Assembly: GCF_030145145.1 (NCBI RefSeq)
Contig: NZ_JAQYWD010000010.1
Location: 62,001 to 126,000, forward strand
Direction: 5' to 3'
DNA: 64,000 nt
From: Desulfobacula sp.
Lineage (GTDB): Bacteria; Desulfobacterota; Desulfobacteria; Desulfobacterales; Desulfobacteraceae
Within the stretch, counting starts at the first letter, position 1. Every line of letters begins with the position of its first letter. The notes under the pieces were generated by a model. That model searched no databases. It was not told where the DNA came from and saw nothing but the letters and a program-made list of their open reading frames with translations. The position numbers and the translations under genes were made by a program. Positions 18,313 to 27,126 of the stretch are shown here, in pieces.

Positions 18313-20157
18313 ATGGGAATAAAAAAATTAAGAGGATATACAGGAAAACTTTTAAGGGTCGACCTAACGGATGAAAGTTCAAGGATTGAATATATAGGAG
18401 AAGAAATATATCGAAAGTATATAGGCGGAGCCGGACTTGGGATAAAAATACTTTATGATGAAGTGCCACCGAAAATATCGTGGTCCGATCCTGGAAACAG
18501 ACTTGTTTTTGCAACAGGGCCTTTAAATGGAACAAGCATCCCCGGCTCCGGGACAATATGCGCAGTGAGCAAAGGTTGTTTGACAAACGGGGGGGCATCC
18601 AGTCAAGCCAACGGTTTTTTTGGGGCTTACCTCAAATTGTCTGGACTGGATGTGGTGGTCATACAAGGTGCAGCATCAAATTGGAAATATCTATACATTC
18701 ATGATGGGAAGGTTGAAATAAAAAATGCTGACCATTTGCTTGGTAAGAACACTGATGAAACAGAACAGGTGATCAAAGATGAATTTGGTAAAAAAGATAG
18801 TAACATTAGTGTATACAGCATTGGGCCGGCTGGAGAAAATCTTGTAAAATACGCCATGATATCTGGGGACCGCGGGCATGTTTTGGCACATAATGGATTG
18901 GGCGCCATAGCCGGTTCCAAAAAATTAAAAGCGATTGCAGTGGAACGGGGAAAAGCGAAAGTATTGATAAAGGATCCAACCGGTCTCGCAGCATTGGCTA
19001 AACAAATTAGCAAGCAGGCAAAAGAACATCCTATTTATGGACAAATACATAAATACGGCACATCTGTGCTGTGGCCTATGCTTGCAAAAAACGGTTTGCT
19101 ACCGGTTAAGAATTTGACTACGAATATTTTTCCCCATCCTGAAAGATTTTCTAGAGAATATTATAAAGACAAGTATGAAATGAAGCGAATTAGGTGTTGG
19201 GCCTGCCCGCTTCATCATGTGCAGCATATAAAAATAAAAAAAGGGGATATTGATAAAGTAGGGATGAAAGATCCTGAATACGAGTGTTCAGCTGCTTGGA
19301 GTTCATTAATCGGAAACGAAGATTTTGAATCCTCGGCAATATTAAGTGATCTTGCTGACCGCCTTGGTCTTGATTCTAACGAAGCCGGGTGGACTATGGC
19401 ACTGACGATCGAATGTTATGAGAAAGGGATCTTGAAAAAAAAGGATACTGACGGGATACCAATGAACTGGGGTAATGTGGAAGCTGTTAAGGAAATGTTG
19501 AAAAAGATCGCAAATCGAGATGGCTTTGGAGACATAATGGCTGAAGGCGTCATGCATGCGGCCAAGAAAATTGGTGGAGAAGCCCCTTCTTTGGGTGTTT
19601 ATTTGAATAGAGGCCATAGCCCCCGGACTCATGATGCAAGGGCCCGGTGGGGAGATATGCTCGATTATGCAACAAGCGGGGTAGGAACTAGTGAAAGTAA
19701 TTCTGTATCGATGGAGGAACCATTTTTGCCCCAAAATGTCGCTTTATCGGTTAAAAAAGGTAAAATAAGAGAATTTGTAGATTCTCTTGTTGTGTGCAAC
19801 ATTGCAACAATGACATATGCTGGAACTGACATAGTGACTTTGATTGAGGCGCTCAACTTGGTAACAGGATGGGGATATAGTTTAAATGATGCTATTGAGA
19901 TGAGCGAGAGGGTTGCAAACCTTTTCCGGGTTTTCAATATCCGACATGGTCACAAACCAGAGCATGAATGCCCATCAGTTCGTTACAGTTCTGTGCCAGT
20001 GAACGGCCCCATGAAAGGAATAAATATTAGAGAACATTGGGAAACCATGATTCAGGAATATTATAAGCTCATGGGATGGGATCTGAAATCTGGAAATCCC
20101 TTACTAGAAACACTTGAACGTTTAGAACTCGAATTTACAATCACCGATATTTATTAA
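18313..20157 (+). CDS. Aldehyde:ferredoxin oxidoreductase family enzyme (AOR2)
   Basis: This 614-residue paralogue of AOR1 is clearly similar along its whole length but has a different N-terminus (GIKKLRGYTGKLLRVDLTD, closer to canonical AORs). Tungstopterin motifs GGAGLGIKILYD and TGPLNGTSIPGSG are present. The cluster site again has His in place of the third Cys (C295-x2-C298-x3-H302) with Cys495 as the last ligand. Codon use is much more AT-rich than in AOR1, so the two copies probably arrived separately rather than by a recent local duplication. It most likely handles the aldehyde or acid made by the flavoprotein/SDR set upstream. Confidence 0.88.
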   Translation: MGIKKLRGYTGKLLRVDLTDESSRIEYIGEEIYRKYIGGAGLGIKILYDEVPPKISWSDPGNRLVFATGPLNGTSIPGSGTICAVSKGCLTNGGASSQANGFFGAYLKLSGLDVVVIQGAASNWKYLYIHDGKVEIKNADHLLGKNTDETEQVIKDEFGKKDSNISVYSIGPAGENLVKYAMISGDRGHVLAHNGLGAIAGSKKLKAIAVERGKAKVLIKDPTGLAALAKQISKQAKEHPIYGQIHKYGTSVLWPMLAKNGLLPVKNLTTNIFPHPERFSREYYKDKYEMKRIRCWACPLHHVQHIKIKKGDIDKVGMKDPEYECSAAWSSLIGNEDFESSAILSDLADRLGLDSNEAGWTMALTIECYEKGILKKKDTDGIPMNWGNVEAVKEMLKKIANRDGFGDIMAEGVMHAAKKIGGEAPSLGVYLNRGHSPRTHDARARWGDMLDYATSGVGTSESNSVSMEEPFLPQNVALSVKKGKIREFVDSLVVCNIATMTYAGTDIVTLIEALNLVTGWGYSLNDAIEMSERVANLFRVFNIRHGHKPEHECPSVRYSSVPVNGPMKGINIREHWETMIQEYYKLMGWDLKSGNPLLETLERLELEFTITDIY

Positions 20158-20392
20158 CAGCAAGATACGAAACCGTTCCTTTAAAGGAAGCGTGAACAAA
20201 GGTAAGCATAAAGAGGATCATCTGATTTGGCTTAAAATCGTATGTGGTATTAATTGGGAAGAAATAATATATAGAAATATATTCCACGATAAAGAATTTG
20301 AAATTGAAAGGAGGTGAATAAGACCACCGGTAAGGTAGCAATGCTCTATAACTTTAAGCGGATTAACCTTAATGACAAGGAGATGTACCAAA

Positions 20393-21412
20393 ATGAAAAG
20401 AAAACCTTTTATAGTGACCGTTTCTTTAATAATGACTTCTTTGGTGTTTGTACTGTTAGATTATAAACCATCAATAGCTCAGACAGTTAATTTGAACTAC
20501 GCTAATTTTCCACCTGCCTCTACCTTTCCTTGTGTGCAAATGGAAAGATGGAAAACTGAGGTTGAAAAGCGTACAAATGGCCGTGTAAAAATAAACACTT
20601 TTCCTGGTGGTACGCTCCTGAATGCTAAAAATATGATTAACGGTGTAATTTCAGGCGTTGCTGATATAGGTTGCCTGTGTATGGCATACCAGCCTGGTCG
20701 TTTCATAGTAACGAACGCGACGGGGTTACCCCTTGGATTATCCAATGCCCGGATAGGAAGTCTTGTTTTATGGGAAATATATAAAAAGTATAAACCCAAA
20801 GCATTTTCAAAAGTTAAGGTGCTGACAATGTTCAATACGGCTCCTTCAAACATTATGTCCAAAAAACCAATCCGAACACTGCAGGATTTGAAAGGTTACG
20901 AATTGAGAGCTTCTGGTAATGCAGCAATTGCCCTTGGCCTCTGGGGGGGAGCTGCCGTTGGAATGCCAATGTCCCAAACACCGGAAGCATTACAGAAAGG
21001 TACCGTCCAAGGTTTGTTTACAGCGCTTGAGGTTATGAAAGATTTTAAATTTGCAGAATATTTAAAATATGTAACAAGGACCGATACCCTTATGTATCCG
21101 TTTGCCGTCGTTATGAATAAAAATGCATGGAATAAGCTACCTAAGGATGTGCAAAAAGTATTTGACAACTTGAGTGCTGAACAATCAGAGTGGACAGGCA
21201 ACTACATGGATAAACACGTCGAAGAGGCAATACAATGGTCTAAAGAAAACCATAATCTAGAAATCATACAATTACCAAAAGAAGAAAAGGAAAACTGGGA
21301 TAGGATATTAGAACCTATGATCACTGACTGGATAGAAGAAGCAAAAGAAAAGGAATTGCCTGGTGAAGCAATTATAAAAGATATAAAAGCTTTTTCAACC
21401 CAGTTTAAATAG
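20393..21412 (+). CDS. TRAP transporter substrate-binding protein (DctP type)
   Basis: This 339-residue exported protein has a basic start and hydrophobic core (residues 1-29) ending near PSIAQ. The mature part follows the DctP fold, with ELRASGNAA carrying the conserved Arg that pairs with the substrate carboxylate, and the MSQTPEALQKGTVQG segment. ACAAGGAG precedes the ATG at 20393; the frame is open upstream to 20372. A strong GGAGGTGAATA at 20308 has no clear gene behind it. It delivers an organic acid to the membrane pair at 21901 and 22391. Confidence 0.88.
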   Translation: MKRKPFIVTVSLIMTSLVFVLLDYKPSIAQTVNLNYANFPPASTFPCVQMERWKTEVEKRTNGRVKINTFPGGTLLNAKNMINGVISGVADIGCLCMAYQPGRFIVTNATGLPLGLSNARIGSLVLWEIYKKYKPKAFSKVKVLTMFNTAPSNIMSKKPIRTLQDLKGYELRASGNAAIALGLWGGAAVGMPMSQTPEALQKGTVQGLFTALEVMKDFKFAEYLKYVTRTDTLMYPFAVVMNKNAWNKLPKDVQKVFDNLSAEQSEWTGNYMDKHVEEAIQWSKENHNLEIIQLPKEEKENWDRILEPMITDWIEEAKEKELPGEAIIKDIKAFSTQFK

Positions 21413-21710
21413 AAAAGGGGTTTATTTAAAAAAAGCAAAATGTTTATAGAATACGGCAGGTAGCTAATTTAAGGCGCTGTGTCAAAATCGTCCATGACAG
21501 AGTTGGGCAATCATAGGTATGAATAGCAAGTGCAAATAATGTATATTTTTAGTGGCCGATTTATTTATGTCTTTTTGCCTAAAGCAAACTAAAGTTTCTT
21601 TAGGCAAACGCTGATAAGATTCAGAAAATCAGGGGTACCGTGCGTTGGTTCTGTTTGCAGTCCTATTATTATTTTAACAGTATTTATATAATACTACTCA
21701 GGAGGGTAAA
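21413..21710. other. Gap between DctP and the TRAP membrane genes
   Basis: These 298 bases carry one perfect inverted repeat (21574-21608) and otherwise nothing recognisable. Such a gap is unusual inside a TRAP operon and may allow different expression of the binding protein and the permease. Confidence 0.5.
21574..21608. repeat. 11-bp perfect inverted repeat
   Basis: Arms TTTGCCTAAAG (21574-21584) and CTTTAGGCAAA (21598-21608) flank a 13-base centre that is itself nearly palindromic (AAACTAAAGTTT). No U-tract follows on either strand, so it is more like an operator or mRNA-processing hairpin than a terminator. Confidence 0.7.
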
Positions 21711-21914
21711 ATGAAGAAATTTTTTTTCATTAGCCTGTTAATAGTGAGTCTAATCTTGTTTCCACTGATAATCTTGGCGGAAAGCGATATGGGCCAGGCC
21801 ATTGTTAAAAATAAAGCTATCAACATCGTCATTTGCGGCAGTATGAAAGTCCTGCCTCCATTTATTGAAAATGCTGATTTTAATAAGGACAAGGTACGCT
21901 ATGAATTTCATTAA
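21711..21914 (+). CDS. Small exported protein of unknown function before DctQ
   Basis: AGGAGGG stands just before the ATG, one of the best ribosome binding sites in the island. The 67-residue product begins with a clear signal peptide (KKFFFISLLIVSLILFPLIILAES) and leaves only about 40 mature residues with no known domain. It overlaps the DctQ start by 14 bases, suggesting translational coupling. It may be the stump of an older binding-protein gene whose signal peptide and start were kept, or a genuine small periplasmic or membrane protein. Confidence 0.5.
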   Translation: MKKFFFISLLIVSLILFPLIILAESDMGQAIVKNKAINIVICGSMKVLPPFIENADFNKDKVRYEFH

Positions 21915-22389
21915 GGCTCTAAATAGCAGGCTGAATAAAGTTTCATTGCAGATTGCCGGGTTTTTTTTGATAGCGATGATTCTGATTAGCTGCGGAAATG
22001 TTTTTTTAAGAATTGTTTGGATGCCTATTAAAGGCACATATGAACTGCTTGGTTTTTTTAGTGCCTTGGCTGCGGCCATGGCACTCGGTTATACCCAAAT
22101 TAACCGCAACCACGTGGCCGTTGATATTTTGATCACACGGCTTCCCAAAAAAACAAGCAAGATCATTGACGGTTTCAGCTGTCTTATTGGTTGCCTGTTT
22201 TTCATTATTGCAGGCTGGCAAGTCTTTGAATGTGCGGAAATTTTACGCGAGTCCGGTGAAGTTACGGAAACACTAAGGATAATCTACTACCCCTTCACCT
22301 ATGTTATGTCGATGGGGTTTTTTCTATTATCCTCAACATTGTTTGTCCAGTTTCTAACCTTGTTTGATAGAGAAGAAGGAGAGAAGTGA
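21901..22389 (+). CDS. TRAP transporter small permease (DctQ type)
   Basis: The protein is about 162 residues with four membrane helices and the DctQ landmark MALGYTQINRNHVAVDIL. The ATG at 21901 gives the usual family length; the frame is open to 21865. It pairs with the large permease encoded from 22391. Base composition is richer in GC than in the preceding flavoprotein genes. Confidence 0.85.
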   Translation: MNFIKALNSRLNKVSLQIAGFFLIAMILISCGNVFLRIVWMPIKGTYELLGFFSALAAAMALGYTQINRNHVAVDILITRLPKKTSKIIDGFSCLIGCLFFIIAGWQVFECAEILRESGEVTETLRIIYYPFTYVMSMGFFLLSSTLFVQFLTLFDREEGEK

Positions 22390-22390
22390 A

Positions 22391-23695
22391 ATGGATTTGC
22401 TTTATGTCGGCCTTTTAGGAATAGTGATTTTGATTTTACTTCTTTTTGTTTTGGGCATGCCTGTAGGTTTTACTATGGCTGTTGTCGGATTTTTAGGTTT
22501 TGGGTATGTTATTTCCTTTGAAGCGGCTCTGGGTATGATCGGTACTGATCTATGGAGCACCTTTTCAAGTGACGGCTTTACAGTCATTCCCCTTTTTATC
22601 TTCATGGGGTTCTTGTCATTTAATACGGGAATTGCTGAACGGCTTTACCTTAGCGCATACAAGTGGTTTGGCCACTGGCGAGGCGGGCTAGCCATTGCCA
22701 CCATCGGAGCCTGTGAGATGTTTGCCGCCATTTGTGGGTCCAACACGGCCACCGCAGCGACCATGGGTGCCGTTGCACTGCCGCAGATGAAAAAATATAA
22801 GTATGATATGGGTTTGAGCGCTGCTTCCGTAGCAATTGGTGGCGCCCTAGGAACCGTCATGCCGCCAAGCGTTGTGCTGATTATAATTGCACTGCAAACC
22901 GAGCAATCGATCGTAGATTTGTTTTTCGCCGGGATAATCCCAGCTCTACTGATGGGTCTACTGTTGATTGTTACAGTCTACATTCTGTGCCTATTTAATA
23001 AAAGCCTTGGCCCAGCGGGCCCTAAAACTTCATTTGGGGAAAAAATTCAATCTCTCTACTCCGTCGCGGAGGCTCTCGCCATATTCATCCTTGTTTTGGG
23101 AGGTCTCTATGCCGGCTTTTTTACACCAACCGAAGCCGGTGCCATGGGTGTATTTTTCACTTTGTGTGTGTCCCTCGTCGGTAAACGGCTCACCATGAAA
23201 AAGGTCATTGATGCGATGGATAGCACACTAAAAATATCGTGTATGGTGTTCATGCTAGTGTCAGGCGCCATTATCTTCGGTCGGTTCCTTGCCGTGACTC
23301 GCTTACCCTTTGAAGTAGCCAGTTTTATTTCTGGGCTCTCAATGCCAAGCTACCTGATTCTAACCTTTATTTTGATCATTTATCTGATTGGTGGGTGCTT
23401 CATGGATTCACTCGGCTTTTTGGTCCTGACCATCCCAATTTTTTTCCCCCTTGCAACCGCTTTGGGTTTTGATCCCATCTGGTACTCGATCATTCTAACC
23501 CTCGTTACGACCATGGGGGCAATTACCCCGCCGGTGGGGGTAAATATTTATGTCGTAAAGGCGTTGGACCCTGATATACCATTAGAAGATATTTTCAAGA
23601 GCATCAGTTTTTTTATGCTGGCATGCGTTATTACGATTATCATGCTATTTATTTTTCCGGATTTGGTTCTGTTTTTACCACGCATGTTAAAATAA
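22391..23695 (+). CDS. TRAP transporter large permease (DctM type)
   Basis: The protein is 434 residues with about twelve hydrophobic segments. Family landmarks are IPLFIFMGFLSFNTGIAERLY, GHWRGGLAIATIGACEMFAAICGS, GTVMPPSVVLI, FFTPTEAGAMG and ITPPVGVNIYVVKA. AAGGAGAG precedes the ATG at 22391. It is the sodium-coupled channel of the organic-acid uptake system. Confidence 0.9.
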   Translation: MDLLYVGLLGIVILILLLFVLGMPVGFTMAVVGFLGFGYVISFEAALGMIGTDLWSTFSSDGFTVIPLFIFMGFLSFNTGIAERLYLSAYKWFGHWRGGLAIATIGACEMFAAICGSNTATAATMGAVALPQMKKYKYDMGLSAASVAIGGALGTVMPPSVVLIIIALQTEQSIVDLFFAGIIPALLMGLLLIVTVYILCLFNKSLGPAGPKTSFGEKIQSLYSVAEALAIFILVLGGLYAGFFTPTEAGAMGVFFTLCVSLVGKRLTMKKVIDAMDSTLKISCMVFMLVSGAIIFGRFLAVTRLPFEVASFISGLSMPSYLILTFILIIYLIGGCFMDSLGFLVLTIPIFFPLATALGFDPIWYSIILTLVTTMGAITPPVGVNIYVVKALDPDIPLEDIFKSISFFMLACVITIIMLFIFPDLVLFLPRMLK

Positions 23696-24143
23696 ATAGG
23701 ATTTATTAGATAGGCGTTTTTTGTCTTAGTTGAAGCACGGCAAAATATTTAACAGCTGAAAAATACTTTCGGCTCGGCACGATTTTAATGCACTGTATCC
23801 TTGCCGGGAGTGCTTAAAATTAAAATATTACGGAAAACGAAATGCTGATTGACTTATTTTTGCTGCTTAGTTGATCAGCTTAAAATTGAAGCTTCTCATT
23901 TCGGGTAATAAATGAGCAATAATATCCATTTTTTTTGTTGACATGAGGATATAAGCCATATTAATATGTCTGACAAATAGACATATTGACTTTTTGCCTA
24001 GTTCTTTGAAGCATCAGCTAAAGCAAAAAGCATGAGGGTTTATATGGAACTCAGATAGATAAAAGAGATGTAATACGCCAAGGTTGCGTTATCGACTACG
24101 CGTAAATGCCATTTTTAATAATTTATTCAGAAAGGAGTAATCA
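23696..24143. other. Intergenic region before the second TRAP operon
   Basis: No gene is seen. The first 190 bases are featureless and AT-rich; the rest is the second copy of the 165-bp promoter/operator repeat and the ribosome binding site of the next gene. Confidence 0.6.
23888..24053 (+). promoter_or_regulatory. Island promoter/operator cassette, copy D (165-bp repeat)
   Basis: TTGACA at 23938-23943 and ATTAAT at 23960-23965 (16-bp spacer) lead into the palindrome at 23964-23978, arms ATATGTC and GACAAAT, core TGTCTGACA. GACATATT follows, then a conserved leader with AGCTAAAGCAAAAAGCATGA. It is a near duplicate of copy C and should place module 3 under the same regulator. Confidence 0.75.
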
Positions 24144-25193
24144 ATGAAAAGAGGACATTTTGCGAGTGTAGTAGGTTGTTGTTTATTGGTGGGGCTGATG
24201 GCCCTGATTGTTATACCGGCCATGGCCGAAGCAAAACCCATCGTTTTAAAATTTGGAACCTGGATGCCCGAGAGGCATGAGACAAGCAAGCAGTCACGCT
24301 GGTGGGCAGAGCAGATAACCATGCGAACCGACGGTAATCTCAAATTTCAATTTTTCTATGGAGGAGTTCTCGGAAAAGGCAAAGACCAGTTGGACGGATT
24401 GAAATATGGAATATTCGATGTCGGTCCTATCTTGCCGGCATACGACCCTGCTAAATCACCACTCTGGACCATACCCTACATTCCTTGGGCGATTCCCGAT
24501 CCATGGGTCAGGATGATGTCAGTGAACGAAGTTTCAAGGCTTCCGGAAATGAAAAAAGAACTTGAAATGTGGGATACCATGTTTTTGTTCCCCTATGCAC
24601 TGGGAGATATTTATCATCTCTGGACCACTAAAAAACCGGTTGCCGGAATTAATGACTTAAAAGGACTGAAAATTCGTTCCCTCGGTGAGATGGCTAAATC
24701 ACTCAATGCCATTGGATCCAGTCCCGTTTCAGTGCCCATGCCGGAAGTTTATGACGCTTTGTCTAAGGGGATTTTTGATGGAGGCTGCTTTGCTACAGCA
24801 CCTGTAATGGGCTATAAGTTATATGAAGTTTGTAAATTTAAAAGCACTATAAGGCTTGGTATGGGCGGCCCCATTTGGGTTATGAAAAAAAGTGTTTTCG
24901 AGAAATTACCTGACCAGATGAAAAAAGTAATCCAGGATGTTTCACTGGAAATGGCAAAACATATGGCTGAGAAGGAAGTTGAATTTTTGAAGAAAGCTGA
25001 TGATGCTTTCAAGAGTGCCCATGTAAAAATCTTGAACTTTCCCGCGGAAGACCAGCGCGAATACGAAAAAATAGCAGTCATGCCTGTAATAGAAGACTGG
25101 ATAAAAGACAAAGAAAAGAAAGGATTAGAAGGAAGAAAAGTTTGGGAAACTCTCAAAGATGCCGCGTTAAGATATGAAAAAATAAAAAATTAA
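24144..25193 (+). CDS. TRAP transporter substrate-binding protein (DctP type)
   Basis: This 349-residue protein has a signal peptide ending near PAMAEAK. The mature DctP fold shows LKFGTWMPERHETSKQSRWW, DLKGLKIRSLGEMAKSL with the carboxylate-binding Arg, and PMPEVYDALSKGIFDGG. AAAGGAG precedes the ATG. It is clearly different from the binding protein at 20393, so the two systems probably import different acids of the same pathway. Confidence 0.9.
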   Translation: MKRGHFASVVGCCLLVGLMALIVIPAMAEAKPIVLKFGTWMPERHETSKQSRWWAEQITMRTDGNLKFQFFYGGVLGKGKDQLDGLKYGIFDVGPILPAYDPAKSPLWTIPYIPWAIPDPWVRMMSVNEVSRLPEMKKELEMWDTMFLFPYALGDIYHLWTTKKPVAGINDLKGLKIRSLGEMAKSLNAIGSSPVSVPMPEVYDALSKGIFDGGCFATAPVMGYKLYEVCKFKSTIRLGMGGPIWVMKKSVFEKLPDQMKKVIQDVSLEMAKHMAEKEVEFLKKADDAFKSAHVKILNFPAEDQREYEKIAVMPVIEDWIKDKEKKGLEGRKVWETLKDAALRYEKIKN

Positions 25194-25288
25194 TCTTAAT
25201 ATTTAAGGCGGTGATAATATTCGGCAAATGCCTCTTCTTGATGTAAGGGGACTGCATATTCTCAATTTTGATTAGGAGATATCCACAA

Positions 25289-25795
25289 TTGAAACATCTA
25301 CTAAGGCTCATGGGAAAATCCACAGATGCCATCGAAAAGGGATCAAACGCCTGTTCGGGATGGTTGATTATTTGTTTGTTATTAATTGTGACTGCAGATG
25401 TTTCCTATCGATTTGTATTTAATAAGACCATTGCAGGGGCATATAGTCTTTCAGAATTAATAATGGTGGGTATATGTTTTCTTTCAATGTCTTATACCCA
25501 AAAGGAAAAAGGTCATGTCGCAGTGGATTTTTTCATTCTTAAACTGGAAGGCCGAACCTTACACTTTGTGGAAATAACATCTTCCCTCATGTCAATAATA
25601 ATATCATTCCTTTTGTTTTATCGCTCTGCCGTAGAGGCCCGAATAGCAGTTAAAATAGATCTTGTCACATCTGGAATTGTTAACTGGCCGGCATGGCCCT
25701 TAAAAATAATTGTAGCATTTGGGTTCTTGATGTTGACGATCAGGATAGCCATCCAGATCAAACAGCAGATTTATTTGATTAGAATGGGGGATTAA
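25289..25795 (+). CDS. TRAP transporter small permease (DctQ type)
   Basis: The protein is about 168 residues with four membrane helices and the typical MSYTQKEKGHVAVDFFILKL segment. AGGAGA at 25274-25279 lies 9 bases before a TTG at 25289, which I take as start; an ATG at 25310 would also give a functional-length protein. The next gene starts 2 bases after its stop codon. Confidence 0.83.
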   Translation: MKHLLRLMGKSTDAIEKGSNACSGWLIICLLLIVTADVSYRFVFNKTIAGAYSLSELIMVGICFLSMSYTQKEKGHVAVDFFILKLEGRTLHFVEITSSLMSIIISFLLFYRSAVEARIAVKIDLVTSGIVNWPAWPLKIIVAFGFLMLTIRIAIQIKQQIYLIRMGD

Positions 25796-25797
25796 TA

Positions 25798-27108
25798 ATG
25801 TCGTCCGAAATCGTAGGTATGATGGGTCTTGCCGGATTACTAATATGTCTGTCGACGGGTATGCCGGTAGGCTTAAGTGCAGCATTTATAGGCTTTTTCG
25901 GCATATGGCATCTTTCAGGATTGGTTCCGGCATTAGGTTTAATCGGACTTGTCCCCTATTCAAAGGCTGCAACTTATGCTTTTACTGTTCTGCCTCTTTT
26001 TGTAATAACTGGATATTTTGCCCTTAATGCCGGAATCGCTGCAAAAACTTTTGAGACAGGGAAGCGGTGGATGGGGCATCTTCCAGGGGGGCTGGCTATG
26101 GCAACAATAGCTGCCTGTGCTGCCTTTGGTGCGTGTTGTGGCATGAGTGTCGCCACGACCGCTATCATGGGTAGACTTGTTATTCCGGAAATGGAAAAAT
26201 TGCACTATAAGCATACGTTAGCAGCCGGTGTGGTAGCCGCTAGCGGAACCTTTGCCGCCATGATTCCGCCTAGCGGAATCATGGTGATTTATGCCATTAT
26301 GGCGGAAGTTTCTGTGGGTAAGATGTTGATGGCAGGTCTATTCCCTGGCATACTTACAGCATTGCTTTATGGATGTATGCTTTACGTAAGGGTAAAGAAA
26401 AACCCATCATTAACGGGTGATTTAATAAATCCCTGCGCTTGGAGAGAAAGGCTTCGATACCTGCCTAAGTTGTGGAGTATCTTTATTATAGCTTTTGTGA
26501 TCATCGGTGGTATCTATACAGGCATCTTCACCCCTACAGAAGCAGCCGCAATCGGCGCTTTAATATCACTTATCCTTCTTCTGATCACTAAGGGGTTAAA
26601 TAAACGGGAAGCATTTACGAAGTCAATAAATGAGACGGCCAAGATTACGGCTATGATTTTTTTGATCATAATAGGTATTGTAATATTTGCCAAATTTTTA
26701 GCTTTAAGCCGACTACCTTATACTCTGGTTGAATGGATCGCAGGCTTAAATATGAACAGGTACGGCGTCTTGGTATGCATTTTGTTTTTTTATATTATCC
26801 TAGGTATGTTTATGGAATCTATCGGGATGCTTTTATTAAGTATACCTGTTGTACTACCCATTATTGAATCCCTGAATTTTGATCCGATTTGGTTCGGTGT
26901 AATTGTTATCAAGACGATTGAAATTGCCCTTGTAACTCCACCTGTAGGGCTAAATGTATATGTATTAAAAGGAATAGCACCACATATTGCAATAGAAGAT
27001 ATATTTAAGGGAGTCCTGCCATTCATAATTATGGATATTATTGTACTCATATTGATGATATTATTCCCTCAAATTGTGTTATTCCTACCAGCAACGATGG
27101 GCAATTGA
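25798..27108 (+). CDS. TRAP transporter large permease (DctM type)
   Basis: The protein is 436 residues with about twelve membrane segments. Landmarks are VLPLFVITGYFALNAGIA, GHLPGGLAMATIAACAAFGACCG, FAAMIPPSGIMVIY, FTPTEAAAIGALISL and TPPVGLNVYVLKGIAP. It forms the uptake system with the two genes upstream. Confidence 0.9.
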   Translation: MSSEIVGMMGLAGLLICLSTGMPVGLSAAFIGFFGIWHLSGLVPALGLIGLVPYSKAATYAFTVLPLFVITGYFALNAGIAAKTFETGKRWMGHLPGGLAMATIAACAAFGACCGMSVATTAIMGRLVIPEMEKLHYKHTLAAGVVAASGTFAAMIPPSGIMVIYAIMAEVSVGKMLMAGLFPGILTALLYGCMLYVRVKKNPSLTGDLINPCAWRERLRYLPKLWSIFIIAFVIIGGIYTGIFTPTEAAAIGALISLILLLITKGLNKREAFTKSINETAKITAMIFLIIIGIVIFAKFLALSRLPYTLVEWIAGLNMNRYGVLVCILFFYIILGMFMESIGMLLLSIPVVLPIIESLNFDPIWFGVIVIKTIEIALVTPPVGLNVYVLKGIAPHIAIEDIFKGVLPFIIMDIIVLILMILFPQIVLFLPATMGN

Positions 27109-27126
27109 AGAATGGAGGAGTAGTCA

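Noticed and set aside
20308-20392. Strong Shine-Dalgarno-like GGAGGTGAATA and a 38-codon frame from 20341
   Set aside because: The frame runs into the signal peptide region of the DctP gene in another frame and encodes nothing recognisable; kept only as a note in the DctP entry.
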